Origin: Wenyingzhuangia aestuarii
GTDB lineage: Bacteria > Bacteroidota > Bacteroidia > Flavobacteriales > Flavobacteriaceae
Assembly: GCF_011927765.1 (NCBI RefSeq)
Contig: NZ_JAATJG010000004.1
Coordinates: forward strand, 62,001 to 126,000
Reading direction: 5' to 3'
DNA length: 64,000 nucleotides
The first letter of the stretch is position 1. Each line of letters starts with the position of its first letter. Position numbers and translations under genes: made by a program. Below are positions 35,863-45,365 of the stretch, piece after piece. Below the pieces are notes generated by a model. The model had not been told where the DNA came from, did no database searches, and saw nothing but the letters and a program-made list of their open reading frames with translations.

Positions 35863-37044
35863 TTAGTTATTTAATACTTCTAAAATAATAGCACAACCTT
35901 TTTTTATTTCTTCGTCTGATATGGTTAGTGGTGGACTAATTCTAACCGCTTTTTTCTCAAACAACAAAAAGAACAACAACAATCCTTTGTTCATACAAGT
36001 TAACACCAAATCTGTTGCTATATGTTCATTTTCCATAATTAGAGCCAACATCAATCCTTTTCCTCTAATTTCTTTAATGGCACTGTGTTGTAAACAATCT
36101 TTTATTAACTGTTCTTTTCTTATTGCTTCTTGCATTAAATTAGTTTCTGTAATCTCTTTTAAAGTAGCCAAAGCGGCTGCTGCAATTACAGGATGCCCTC
36201 CAAACGTAGTTATATGTCCTAACTTAGGATGTTCTTGCAGTTGTTCCATATGTTTAAAACTGCTAATAAAAGCACCAATAGGCATTCCTCCTCCTAAACC
36301 TTTTCCTGTAATTAAAATATCGGGAACACAGTTGTAATGTTCAAAACCAAATAGTTTTCCTGTTCTTCCAACTCCTGATTGTATTTCATCAAGAATTAAT
36401 AAAGCACCTACTTCATCACAACGTTTTCTAACTTTTTCTAAATAGTTATTTTGAGACACAATAAAACCAGCTCCTCCTTGAATGGTTTCTAAAATAACCG
36501 CAGCTGTTTCTTCTGTTATTTTATGTAAATCTTCTTCGTTATTAAAAGTGATGAATTTAGTTCCCGGAATTAAGGGTCTAAAGGCACTGTTCTGTACCTC
36601 GGTTCCACAAACACTCATTGCTCCTTGCGTATTTCCGTGATAAGCATTTTTACCTGCTACTACCTCGGCTCTACCCGTTACTCTTTTAGCTAATTTTAAA
36701 GCACCTTCTGTAGCTTCTGTTCCAGAGTTTACCAAATAAACAGTATCTAAATTTGAAGGCAATAAATCTGCTAACAACTTACATAATTCCGTTTGTGGTT
36801 GCTGTATAAACTCACCATAAACCATTACATGTGTATAACTATCAACCTGATCTTTAATAGCTTTAGATACTTTAGGATGATTATGCCCTAGACTATTGGC
36901 AGAAACTCCCGCTATAAAATCTAAATAAGATTTTCCGTCTGTTCCATACACATAAGATCCCTTTGCACTTGCAATTTCAATAGCCAATGCATGTGGGGTT
37001 GTTTGTGCCTGATGCTTAAAAAACTGTTCTCTTAAATTAGTCAT
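35863..37044 (-). CDS. Class III PLP-dependent aminotransferase
   Basis: A 393-residue cytoplasmic enzyme of the acetylornithine/4-aminobutyrate aminotransferase group. Seen: YLDFIAGVSANSLGHNHPKV, the cofactor-stacking region NSGTEATEGALKLAK, LILDEIQSGVGRTGKLF and the PLP-lysine in ILITGKGLGGGMPIGA. The amino donor and acceptor cannot be decided from these motifs; no arginine or lysine synthesis gene is adjacent. Its ATG overlaps the end of the OstA-like gene by 8 bases, so it is translated from the same mRNA. The pairing with the OstA-like gene is common in Flavobacteriia, as far as I recall. Confidence 0.88.
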   Translation of the reverse strand: MTNLREQFFKHQAQTTPHALAIEIASAKGSYVYGTDGKSYLDFIAGVSANSLGHNHPKVSKAIKDQVDSYTHVMVYGEFIQQPQTELCKLLADLLPSNLDTVYLVNSGTEATEGALKLAKRVTGRAEVVAGKNAYHGNTQGAMSVCGTEVQNSAFRPLIPGTKFITFNNEEDLHKITEETAAVILETIQGGAGFIVSQNNYLEKVRKRCDEVGALLILDEIQSGVGRTGKLFGFEHYNCVPDILITGKGLGGGMPIGAFISSFKHMEQLQEHPKLGHITTFGGHPVIAAAALATLKEITETNLMQEAIRKEQLIKDCLQHSAIKEIRGKGLMLALIMENEHIATDLVLTCMNKGLLLFFLLFEKKAVRISPPLTISDEEIKKGCAIILEVLNN

Positions 37045-38539
37045 GAATAAAAATATCTTCTTTTTTTAACGGTCTTTCTGTACCTCTCCAAATAAATCCT
37101 TTGATAAGTTTTCTATCTTCTGGAAACTTTTCGGGCGGATAGGTTTTTCCATCTGGCTTTTTTAAGAACATAATATCCTGAATTTTATTCTCTTTTAAAT
37201 TAAACAGAATATTACTACACTCCATATCCATAATAGCCGTTAACTCAGCATTTTCATTTCTTGCATAATTTACCACAGCTCCATTTCCTTTTGCTAATAG
37301 CGATGTTAACTTTTGCTCTACAAACTTACCAAACATGTTTTTTCCTTTAATTTGATTGTAGCCTACGCTATCTTTTTGAACAATTAAAGCATTTTTAATA
37401 ATGTTTAGCGAATCCAATTTATTGGTTTCTAAATTATTAATCAATCTAATACTATCTCCTGTAATTTGATTACTTCCAGACCATAAGACAGGGTTGGTAA
37501 ATAACTCAGTAATTCCTTTTCCTTGATGTGTAACTAAAGAATCGCATTTTCCACTTAAATCCGATTTAAAAATCTTTACATGATGAAATACTTTCATCAA
37601 CTTATTATTTTCTGGACCTGTAATAGACAAGGTATCACCGTGAATAAACATAGAATCTTTTTCTACTGTAGAAATTGCCAAAGGTCTTTTGGTTACTATA
37701 ATAGAATCTTTATCTCTATACACTTCTCCATAATCTCCGGTCACAATAATTTTATTTACGGTATCGGTAATTATTAAATTCCCAGTACCCGAAGCAAAAG
37801 CTTTTAATTTATTGTAATACAAACTATCCCCTTCTATCTCATTACTTTCATGATAAATAATTGAGTTTTTTAACAAATACCCAAGCGACAATCTTGTATC
37901 GTAAATTCCTCTCTCTGTATACAACTCACTCTCCTTATTTATAATAGTTGAGGGTCCATACAAATATGTTTTTCCTGTAGTGGTATAATAATCCATATGC
38001 CCAGTTGTTAAATTCATATCTGGATTTACAACTTTTACATTTTGCCTTGCCGTTAATTTTTTATCATTGGCAAAATATTCCCCTATCTGGCTAGTTAGCG
38101 TATTTTCTAAATTTACAATAGTTCCAAAACAATCGTATTTTAGAACTTGTGTAACTCTATTAAAATGAAGTGTATCGGTAGTTAAAGTTATCTCCTTATC
38201 TTTTACAACTACTTTTCCCCAAGACAAAGCTTTTTGACTGTCTCCATCATACTGTAAATGATCACTTTTTTGAGTTAAAGTATCTGCCTGATTGATGAAC
38301 ACATCACCATAGGCATACAATCTATTTTCTAATTGATAAAACAATGCTTTTTTACAGGTTAGTAAAGCTCCTTGGTGTTCTACCTGAACATCTCCATTTA
38401 AGACCATAGCACCAGGATATTGCTTTTGATCTCTATAGGTTTGATTGGAATGTATTATTTTAATTTTACTTGTTTGTGCCATTCCCACTAAAGGAATAAA
38501 CAGCAGTAAAAATACTTTTAGGTTTGTTGCTAATTTCAT
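37037..38539 (-). CDS. OstA/LptA-like periplasmic protein
   Basis: A 500-residue protein with a signal peptide (VFLLLFIPLVGMAQ) and several OstA-type beta repeats (VLNGDVQVEHQGALLTCKKALFY, LYAYGDVFINQADTLTQKSDHLQYDG, GKVVVKDKEITLTTDTLHFN). These build the periplasmic bridge fold used by LptA, LptC and LptD in lipopolysaccharide export. It is much longer than E. coli LptA and lacks the LptD barrel, so it is a Bacteroidota-type OstA-like protein. It likely works with the LptC at 7872. The last residues (KEDIFIHD) overlap the start of the aminotransferase gene. Confidence 0.85.
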   Translation of the reverse strand: MKLATNLKVFLLLFIPLVGMAQTSKIKIIHSNQTYRDQKQYPGAMVLNGDVQVEHQGALLTCKKALFYQLENRLYAYGDVFINQADTLTQKSDHLQYDGDSQKALSWGKVVVKDKEITLTTDTLHFNRVTQVLKYDCFGTIVNLENTLTSQIGEYFANDKKLTARQNVKVVNPDMNLTTGHMDYYTTTGKTYLYGPSTIINKESELYTERGIYDTRLSLGYLLKNSIIYHESNEIEGDSLYYNKLKAFASGTGNLIITDTVNKIIVTGDYGEVYRDKDSIIVTKRPLAISTVEKDSMFIHGDTLSITGPENNKLMKVFHHVKIFKSDLSGKCDSLVTHQGKGITELFTNPVLWSGSNQITGDSIRLINNLETNKLDSLNIIKNALIVQKDSVGYNQIKGKNMFGKFVEQKLTSLLAKGNGAVVNYARNENAELTAIMDMECSNILFNLKENKIQDIMFLKKPDGKTYPPEKFPEDRKLIKGFIWRGTERPLKKEDIFIHD

Positions 38540-38709
38540 ACGCTAGCAAAGATACTTTATTCCGTGTATTTTGGAAATCTTTGTTCTACAATTGACTTAC
38601 AACCTTAATGCCAATCTTAAATTTACTTTTTACAAATCAAAATAGACCTAACTAAAGTAGATTAACAACTCAATAGATATCTTTATTTTTTATTGATAAT
38701 AATATACAT

Positions 38710-39045
38710 ATGGAAATTACCAAAAACAACAATGGATATCAATCTATTCTCAACAACCCAAACATTCAAAGGAAAATAGTTTCTTTAGAAAACCTAATGA
38801 TGGTAGTTATAGAAATTACAGGAGGCCCTATGAAAGATCCGGAAATACCTCATCAGCATCCACATGAGCAAATTACTTATGTAGCCAAAGGATCTTTAAA
38901 AGTATTTATAGAAGACCGAGAATATGTATTAAACGAAGGTGATACTTTTAAAGTAGCTCCTAATTTAAAACACGGAAGTCAAACCTTAACAGAATACGTT
39001 AAATTAATTGATACCTTTTCGCCAATTAGAAAAGAATTCTTATAA
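38710..39045 (+). CDS. Small cupin-domain protein
   Basis: A 111-residue single-domain cupin. Metal-ligand motif one is HQHPHEQITYVAKG (two or three His plus Glu) and motif two is DTFKVAPNLKHGSQTL. One conserved barrel with no fused domain makes the substrate unpredictable; relatives include small-molecule binding and dioxygenase-like proteins. It diverges from the OstA-like gene and converges on purA, with a shared terminator at 39051. The start ATG at 38710 has no obvious competitor. Confidence 0.8.
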   Translation: MEITKNNNGYQSILNNPNIQRKIVSLENLMMVVIEITGGPMKDPEIPHQHPHEQITYVAKGSLKVFIEDREYVLNEGDTFKVAPNLKHGSQTLTEYVKLIDTFSPIRKEFL

Positions 39046-39050
39046 AAACA

Positions 39051-39084
39051 AAAATCCCTCATCAAAATGATGAGGGATTTTTTA
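39051..39084. terminator. Bidirectional terminator between cupin gene and purA
   Basis: AAAATCCCTCATC and GATGAGGGATTTT form a 13-bp stem flanked by A- and T-runs between convergent genes. Confidence 0.9.
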
Positions 39085-39103
39085 TAGTAAAATACGTTTT
39101 GTA

Positions 39104-40375
39104 TTATCTTTCAATAGTTTGTTTTCTGTCTGGTCCTACAGAAACAATGGTAATTTTAATTCCAGTTTCTTTTTCAATAAAAGCAATGTAATCATTTAAC
39201 GCTTGTGGCAATTCTCCTTCAGAAGTCATTCCTGTTAAATCTTCTTTCCAACCTTTTAATTCTGTATAGATTGGTTTTACATTTTCTGGCTCAATATTGT
39301 AAGGAAAATGGCTAATTACTTCTCCTTTATATTCGTAAGCAGTACACACTTTTAACGTATCAAAACCAGATAAAACATCTGCTTTCATCATATTTAATTG
39401 TGTAACTCCGTTTACTTGACAAGCATACTTTAAAGCCACCATATCTAACCATCCACATCTACGTGCACGACCTGTAGTTGCTCCAAACTCATGACCTACT
39501 TTAGCCATAGTTGCACCATCTTCATCAAACAATTCTGTTGGGAATGGTCCTGAACCTACACGAGTAGTATACGCTTTAAAAATTCCAAAAACTTCTCCAA
39601 TTTGGTTAGGTGCTACACCTAAACCAGTACAAGCTCCTGCTGCAGTAGTGTTAGATGAAGTTACAAATGGGTACGTTCCAAAATCAACATCTAATAAAGA
39701 ACCTTGTGCTCCTTCTGCTAATATTGTTTTTTTGTTTTTAATAGCTGTGTGTAAATACTCTTCACTATCTATAAAAGTTAATTTTCTTAACTCTGCTACA
39801 CTTTTAAAGAACTCTTCTCTTAAAGCATCTAAGTCATATTCTAATTCTACTTTGTAGAAATCTAACATGTTAATGTGCTTTTGAGTTAATGTCTCAAAAA
39901 TTTCTTTCCAGTTGTCTAACTCTAAATCTCCAACACGCATACCGTTACGTCCTGTTTTGTCCATATAAGTTGGACCAATACCTTTTAAAGTAGAACCAAT
40001 TTTATCTTTCCCTTTTGATTTTTCAGATGCAGCATCTAACAAACGGTGAGTTGGTAAAATTAAGTGTGCTTTTCTAGAAATTAATAAGACTTTTTTAAAG
40101 TCGATATCAAACTGAGATAAGTCTTCTATTTCTTTGTTAAAAATTACAGGATCTATTACGACTCCGTTACCTACAACATTGATAGCATCTTTGTGGAAAA
40201 TTCCAGAAGGAATTGTATGTAATACGTGTTTGTGTCCATCAAAGATTAAAGTGTGTCCTGCGTTTGGACCTCCTTGAAAACGAGATATTAAATTATAGTT
40301 TTGTGTTAACACATCAACTATTTTCCCTTTACCTTCATCTCCCCACTGTAATCCTAATAATAAATCTACTGCCAT
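39104..40375 (-). CDS. purA: Adenylosuccinate synthetase
   Basis: Condenses IMP with aspartate using GTP, the first step from IMP to AMP. The 423-residue protein has the typical start LLLGLQWGDEGKGKIVD (GTP P-loop), FQGGPNAGHT, GSTLKGIGPTYMDKTGR, EGAQGSLLDVDFGTYPFVTSS and the late TGRARRCGWLDMVALKYA and VSVGPDRKQTI. Length is as expected. It is the last gene of rsh, fur-like, purA on the minus strand, 23 bases after the Fur-like gene; this order is conserved in Flavobacteriia. Confidence 0.97.
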   Translation of the reverse strand: MAVDLLLGLQWGDEGKGKIVDVLTQNYNLISRFQGGPNAGHTLIFDGHKHVLHTIPSGIFHKDAINVVGNGVVIDPVIFNKEIEDLSQFDIDFKKVLLISRKAHLILPTHRLLDAASEKSKGKDKIGSTLKGIGPTYMDKTGRNGMRVGDLELDNWKEIFETLTQKHINMLDFYKVELEYDLDALREEFFKSVAELRKLTFIDSEEYLHTAIKNKKTILAEGAQGSLLDVDFGTYPFVTSSNTTAAGACTGLGVAPNQIGEVFGIFKAYTTRVGSGPFPTELFDEDGATMAKVGHEFGATTGRARRCGWLDMVALKYACQVNGVTQLNMMKADVLSGFDTLKVCTAYEYKGEVISHFPYNIEPENVKPIYTELKGWKEDLTGMTSEGELPQALNDYIAFIEKETGIKITIVSVGPDRKQTIER

Positions 40376-40398
40376 TTTAATTTTGTAAATGTAAAATT

Positions 40399-40839
40399 CT
40401 ATTTCTCTTTTTTGTTCCCGTAAAAATAAAGCGAATGCTTTGATATTTCTACATTAAAAACCTCTTCTATTGTCTTCTTAATTGTCTGTATTCTAGGATC
40501 ACAAAACTCAATAACTTCTCCAGTATCTAAAATCAAATGATCATGCTGTTTGTCAAAAAAACTTTTCTCATAATGAGCTTGATTCTGACCAAACTGATGT
40601 CTTCTTACCAATCCACACTCTAGCAATAATTCTATAGTGTTGTACAACGTAGCTCTACTTACACGATACTTTTTGTTCTTCATATTAATATACAAAGACT
40701 CAATGTCAAAATGTTCTTCCAAATCGTATATCTCCTGTAAAATAGCAAAACGCTCAGGGGTTTTACGATGTTTGTTAGTTTCTAAAAACTTAACAAACAC
40801 GTTTTTAACAATGTCTTGATTTTTCTGCTTAGTATCCAT
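40399..40839 (-). CDS. Fur-family transcriptional regulator
   Basis: A 146-residue protein. The winged helix is clear ([51 protein letters not shown]), followed by a dimerisation domain with [18 protein letters not shown] chose the ATG at 40837-40839; the ATG at 40866 adds nine hydrophobic residues. Many Fur proteins have two CxxC pairs for structural zinc; here neither is present and only single cysteines remain. The metal or signal sensed is therefore unclear: Fur, Zur and PerR cannot be told apart. It lies between rsh and purA. Confidence 0.85.
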   Translation of the reverse strand: MDTKQKNQDIVKNVFVKFLETNKHRKTPERFAILQEIYDLEEHFDIESLYINMKNKKYRVSRATLYNTIELLLECGLVRRHQFGQNQAHYEKSFFDKQHDHLILDTGEVIEFCDPRIQTIKKTIEEVFNVEISKHSLYFYGNKKEK

Positions 40840-40921
40840 AACTAGATTGTTGTTTAAAAACAGCAAGATGCAAATTTATACTTTTATTTCTTTTACCAAT
40901 AAGAAAAGAAATGCTTTTTTT

Positions 40922-43132
40922 CTAAATAATACGTTTTACACGCTTTACCCCTTTAACACCTTGCAATTGGTTAATAATTTTTCTCAATTTTGTACGATTT
41001 TGTACCGTAATTGTAAACTTTCCTTCGAACAAACTTCCATCACCCGCAATATTTAAGTTGTTTATGTTAACATTATTGTTAGATATAATACGTGTAATAT
41101 TTCCTAACATACCCGATCCATCTTCACCGGTAATGCTTAACGTAACTTTAAATATTTGCTTGGTAGAATCTACCCAAGTAGCCTTCATAATTCTATATGC
41201 ATAGTTAGACTGCATACTAATGGCATTTGGACAGTTGTTTTTATGAACTTTAATTCCTTCACTTACTGTTAAAAAAGCAAATACTTTATCTCCCGGAATA
41301 GGATTACAACATTTAGACAAGGTATATTCTAACTTTTCGTTATCATTTCCAAACAACAGTAAGTCATAGTTTGTACTAACCTCTTCTTTCTTAACTACTT
41401 TAGAAGTATCTGATTTTGTTCTTCTAAAGAATTTAGCAAACGTACTAGATTGTTGATTTGCAAAGTTTCTAATTTGAGTGTTATCTATAGTTCCCACTCC
41501 AATTCTATAGAACAAATCAAACGTTGTTTTTAACTTAAAGAAAACCACCATTGCTCCTAAAGTTTTATCTGTAGGCTCAATTTTTAAATGACGTAATTTT
41601 CTCTTTAAAATTTCTCTTCCGTATTCTGCTACTTTTCTTTCTTCTTCTTTTAAGGCTTGACGAATTTTAGCTCTTGCTCTGGCCGTAACCACAAAAGTTA
41701 ACCATCTTTCTGATGGTTTTTGATTTTCTGAAGTAATTACCTCTACCTGATCTCCACTGTTTAAAACTCTATCTAGAGGAGTTAATTTTCCGTTTACTTT
41801 TACCCCTCTACATTTTAATCCAACATCTGTATGTACTCCAAATGCAAAATCTAAGGCTGATGAACCTTTAGGTAATGATTTAATATCTCCTTTAGGAGTA
41901 AAGATGAAAATTTCTTTAGCATATAAATTCAGTTTAAAATCTTCTACAAAATCTACCGCATTTCCTGCCTGATTTTCTAACGTATCTTTTAATCTATTTA
42001 ACCAACCTTCTAAACCACTTTCATTAACCTCTCCTTGTTTGTATTTAAAGTGAGCTGCATATCCTTTTTCGGCAATCTCGTTCATACGTTTAGAACGAAT
42101 TTGCACTTCTACCCATCTACCTTCGGGTCCCATTACGGTAATATGCAAAGCCTCATAACCAGTTGTTTTAGGCTGAGAAATCCAATCTCTTAACCTACTT
42201 GGATTTGGTCTGTAATTATCGGTAACGATGGAATATATTTTCCAAGCATCAAACTTTTCGTTTCCTTCGTCAGATTCATAAATAATTCGAATTGCAAATT
42301 TATCATACACCTCTTCGTAACGAACCCCTTGAGAACGCATTTTTTTACGAATAGAAAATATAGATTTTGTTCTTCCTTTTATCTCAAAATTAAAACCTTG
42401 TTTTCTTAAATCTTCACTTAATCTAGAAGAAAAACTATCAATATAATCTATTTGATTGTCTTTATTGGCTATAATTTTTGCTTCAATATCATTATAAACC
42501 TCAGGCTCTGTATATTTTAATCCTAAATCTTCTAATTCTGTTTTAATGTTAAACAAACCTAAACGGTGCGCTAACGGAGCATAGATATAAAGTGTTTCTG
42601 ATGATATTTTAATCTGTTTGTGAGCAGGCATAGAATCCATGGTCTGCATGTTATGCAAACGATCGGCTATTTTTATTAAAATAACACGTACATCATCATT
42701 TAAGGTTAATAGCATTTTACGGAAGTTTTCCGCCTGAATAGATGCCATTTGATCCTTGCTCATTCTAGAAATCTTGGTCAAACCATTTACGATTTTTGCA
42801 ATTTTTTCTCCAAACAAACGTTCCATATCTTCTATGGTGTAGTCTGTATCTTCTACCACATCATGCAACAAAGCGGCTGCAATAGAAACAGCTCCCAAAC
42901 CAATTTCCGAAGCCACAATTTTAGCTACAGCAATAGGATGATAAATATAAGGTTCTCCTGTTTTTCTTCTTTGTTCGCTATGAGCTTCTACAGCAATATC
43001 AAAAGCGCTACGAATCAACTTTTTATCTTCATCAGATAAATGCTGGTAGCTGTCTTTTAATAAATCTTTATACCTACGTGTAATTTCTTTGTTTTCCAAT
43101 TCTGGATCAATAACATACCCCATAAACTCCAA
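40922..43132 (-). CDS. Bifunctional (p)ppGpp synthetase/hydrolase (RSH)
   Basis: Makes and degrades the stringent-response alarmone. The 736-residue protein has an HD hydrolase domain (residues about 45-200, with AALLHDVVEDTDYT and IKIADRLHNMQTMDSM), the synthetase domain (RLRDWISQPKTTGYEALH, WVEVQIRS at about 300-370), a TGS domain (EIFIFTPKGDIKSLPKGSSALDFAF), a zinc-finger/linker region (LSKCCNPIPGDKV) and a C-terminal ACT domain (VTLSITGEDGSGMLGNITRI). The intact HD motif supports hydrolase activity, so it is a SpoT/Rel type. First gene of the conserved rsh-fur-purA group. Confidence 0.95.
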   Translation of the reverse strand: MEFMGYVIDPELENKEITRRYKDLLKDSYQHLSDEDKKLIRSAFDIAVEAHSEQRRKTGEPYIYHPIAVAKIVASEIGLGAVSIAAALLHDVVEDTDYTIEDMERLFGEKIAKIVNGLTKISRMSKDQMASIQAENFRKMLLTLNDDVRVILIKIADRLHNMQTMDSMPAHKQIKISSETLYIYAPLAHRLGLFNIKTELEDLGLKYTEPEVYNDIEAKIIANKDNQIDYIDSFSSRLSEDLRKQGFNFEIKGRTKSIFSIRKKMRSQGVRYEEVYDKFAIRIIYESDEGNEKFDAWKIYSIVTDNYRPNPSRLRDWISQPKTTGYEALHITVMGPEGRWVEVQIRSKRMNEIAEKGYAAHFKYKQGEVNESGLEGWLNRLKDTLENQAGNAVDFVEDFKLNLYAKEIFIFTPKGDIKSLPKGSSALDFAFGVHTDVGLKCRGVKVNGKLTPLDRVLNSGDQVEVITSENQKPSERWLTFVVTARARAKIRQALKEEERKVAEYGREILKRKLRHLKIEPTDKTLGAMVVFFKLKTTFDLFYRIGVGTIDNTQIRNFANQQSSTFAKFFRRTKSDTSKVVKKEEVSTNYDLLLFGNDNEKLEYTLSKCCNPIPGDKVFAFLTVSEGIKVHKNNCPNAISMQSNYAYRIMKATWVDSTKQIFKVTLSITGEDGSGMLGNITRIISNNNVNINNLNIAGDGSLFEGKFTITVQNRTKLRKIINQLQGVKGVKRVKRII

Positions 43133-43146
43133 GTTTTATAAACAAA

Positions 43147-43187
43147 AAATTACTGAGAACATTACAACAATGTCTTCAGTAAATTTT
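43147..43187 (-). terminator. Probable terminator of the M48 protease gene
   Basis: ACTGAGAACATT and AATGTCTTCAGT pair with one mismatch and one wobble, and the minus strand continues with a T-run. It lies between the protease gene and rsh. Confidence 0.55.
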
Positions 43188-43220
43188 TAGGTTCTTATGT
43201 ATTAAATATAGTGATTTTAT

Positions 43221-44465
43221 CTAAGATGTACGAGTCTTTTTTAAATTCAACACTCGCTGTAATAATGTAGGATGTGAGTAGTGAAAAAACACATTCCATT
43301 TGTGAGGTGTTAAATTACTTAAACTGTTTTTAGACAATTTTTTAAGTGATGATATTAAGTACTTACTGTCAAATGTTTCTTTGGCAAAATCATCTGCTTG
43401 GTATTCAAATTTTCTAGAAAGCACGTTCATTAACAAGCCTGTAAATTCAGAAATTGGACTGTATAAAATTCCAAAAGCAATCAATCCTATATGAAAACTG
43501 CTATGTTCTACCTTAAAAGCTTCTGCTAACAAAGTGTTACCTAATAACAATCCTAAAATGTATAAAGTAAGCCCTGTTAACAATAAAGACAAGACTAGGT
43601 TGTAAATGGTATGTTTTCTTTTGTAATGCCCTACTTCGTGTGCAAATACTGCTACAATTTCTTCTTCACTTAAATCGTTTATTAAAGTATCATACAATAC
43701 AATTCTTTTTTTAGGGCCAAATCCTGTAAAATAAGCATTGGCTTTGGTAGAACGTTTAGAGCCATCAATTACATAAATATTATCTAATTTAAAGCCTTGT
43801 TTATTACTGTAAGCAACTAATTTATCTTTTAAAGTTCCCTCTTCTAAAGGAGTTTGTTTGTTAAACAAAGGAACTATAATGCTTGAATAGAACAAGGTTA
43901 AAAACAAGGTAAACGCTGCAAACACCAACCATGTGTACCACCAAAAATTAGCTCCAGTTTTTAAATACAACCAAGTAATCACAAATAACAATCCACCTCC
44001 TAAAACCAGGGTCATTAACAAGCCTTTTAGTTTGTCCATAAAAAACAGCTTTTTGCTGCTTTTGTTAAATCCAAAATTTTCTTCAATCACAAAGGTTTGA
44101 TAATATGCAAAAGGAATCTGAATGATTGAACTTACCAATCCTATAATTCCAAAAAAGACCAATGTTTGTAAAATTTGATTTTGAGTAATTTCTGTAGCAA
44201 TTCCTTCTACAAAAGCAACACCATTTAACAAAAAGAACAAAAGCGTAATAGCAAAAGATACCATTCCAGAAAAAGTAGCAAACTTGTAATTGGTTAGTTT
44301 GTAGGCCTGAGACTTTTTGTACGCTTCATCGTCATACACATCTGCTAATTCCAAAGGAACCTCATCATTAAAATGTTTGGCATTTACATAGCTAATAATT
44401 TCTTCTTTGATAAAATTTACAATCAACACCGCTATAATGATGATAAACAATATATTTCCTGTCAT
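43221..44465 (-). CDS. M48-family membrane zinc metallopeptidase (Ste24-like)
   Basis: A 414-residue inner membrane protease. It has about seven membrane segments, with the zinc motif HEVGHYKRKH at about residue 283 and a third ligand in SEFTGLLMNVLSRKFEYQADDFA. An N-terminal extension with several helices and the region DGSKRSTKANAYFTGFGPKKRI before the motif make it closest to CAAX prenyl protease 1 (Ste24). Bacterial members cleave misfolded or membrane proteins; prenylation is not expected. The ATG lies directly beside the stop of the methyltransferase gene (adjacent bases 44465/44466), so both genes are coupled. Confidence 0.88.
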   Translation of the reverse strand: MTGNILFIIIIAVLIVNFIKEEIISYVNAKHFNDEVPLELADVYDDEAYKKSQAYKLTNYKFATFSGMVSFAITLLFFLLNGVAFVEGIATEITQNQILQTLVFFGIIGLVSSIIQIPFAYYQTFVIEENFGFNKSSKKLFFMDKLKGLLMTLVLGGGLLFVITWLYLKTGANFWWYTWLVFAAFTLFLTLFYSSIIVPLFNKQTPLEEGTLKDKLVAYSNKQGFKLDNIYVIDGSKRSTKANAYFTGFGPKKRIVLYDTLINDLSEEEIVAVFAHEVGHYKRKHTIYNLVLSLLLTGLTLYILGLLLGNTLLAEAFKVEHSSFHIGLIAFGILYSPISEFTGLLMNVLSRKFEYQADDFAKETFDSKYLISSLKKLSKNSLSNLTPHKWNVFFHYSHPTLLQRVLNLKKTRTS

Positions 44466-45263
44466 TTATTTAAAATTACGTTGTCTTTTTGCTTCGTATA
44501 CCAAAATTCCTGCCGCAACAGACACATTCATAGAATCAATTTTTCCCAACATAGGGATCATTATTTTTTTAGTGGCCTTGTTTAACCATTCCTCAGACAA
44601 ACCAACAGCTTCTGTTCCTACTACCAAAGCAGTTCCTTGCGTATAATCTTGTTCGTGATAATTTTCAGAATCTTCTTTTAATGCGGCAGCATATGTTTTA
44701 ATATTCTGAGTTTCTAAATACTCTAATATTTCCTGAGTAGTTCCTGTAGCAATTTGCGTGGTAAACAAACATCCTACACTAGAGCGAATAATATTAGGAT
44801 TAAACAGATCTGTTTTAGGATTTGCAATTAAAACAGCATCTACATTGGCAGCATCTGCTGTACGCAACATAGCTCCAATATTTCCCGGTTTTTCTGGAGC
44901 TTCTGCCACTAAAATTAAAGGAGTTTTTGTTTTAAAAGTTAAATTAGACAATAGCATAGATTTGTCTTTTACAACAGCTAACACCCCTTCTGTAGTAGAT
45001 CTATATGCTACTTTTTCGTAAACTTCTTTGCTTACCTCAATATATTCATCCGCAATAAACTCGGTCACATCAAAATTAGCAGGTAATAAATCTTTATAAT
45101 AAAACAATTGTTTTACTAAATAACCTCCTTGTAGTGCTAAAGAAATTTCTCTTCTACCTTCTACCAAAAAAGTTCCCGATTGTTTTCTAGCTTTTGATTT
45201 GTCTCCTAAAACCACTAAAGATTTTATCAAACTATTTTGCGAACTACTTATTTGCTTGTGCAT
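44466..45263 (-). CDS. TrmH/SpoU-type RNA 2'-O-methyltransferase
   Basis: Methylates ribose of tRNA or rRNA with S-adenosylmethionine using a knotted fold. The 265-residue protein has an N-terminal SpoU-substrate domain (KARKQSGTFLVEGRREISLAL) and the three motifs NIGAMLRTADAANVDAVL, VVGTEAVGLSEEWL and IDSMNVSVAAGILVYEAKRQR. I prefer the ATG at 45261-45263 over the one two codons upstream; the difference is only two residues. It ends at the start of the M48 protease gene. The RNA target is not identifiable. Confidence 0.88.
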   Translation of the reverse strand: MHKQISSSQNSLIKSLVVLGDKSKARKQSGTFLVEGRREISLALQGGYLVKQLFYYKDLLPANFDVTEFIADEYIEVSKEVYEKVAYRSTTEGVLAVVKDKSMLLSNLTFKTKTPLILVAEAPEKPGNIGAMLRTADAANVDAVLIANPKTDLFNPNIIRSSVGCLFTTQIATGTTQEILEYLETQNIKTYAAALKEDSENYHEQDYTQGTALVVGTEAVGLSEEWLNKATKKIMIPMLGKIDSMNVSVAAGILVYEAKRQRNFK

Positions 45264-45365
45264 AAACATATCCTATATTGAATAGCGAAAATACTATTTT
45301 TATATAGTTTCCATGTAATTGGTTTGCTTTTTGATTGTTATTTTTTAGAACCTAAACATCAACAT

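Noticed and set aside
35921-36337. 138-codon open frame opposite the aminotransferase gene
   Set aside because: Antisense shadow; cysteine- and isoleucine-rich translation typical of reversed coding sequence.
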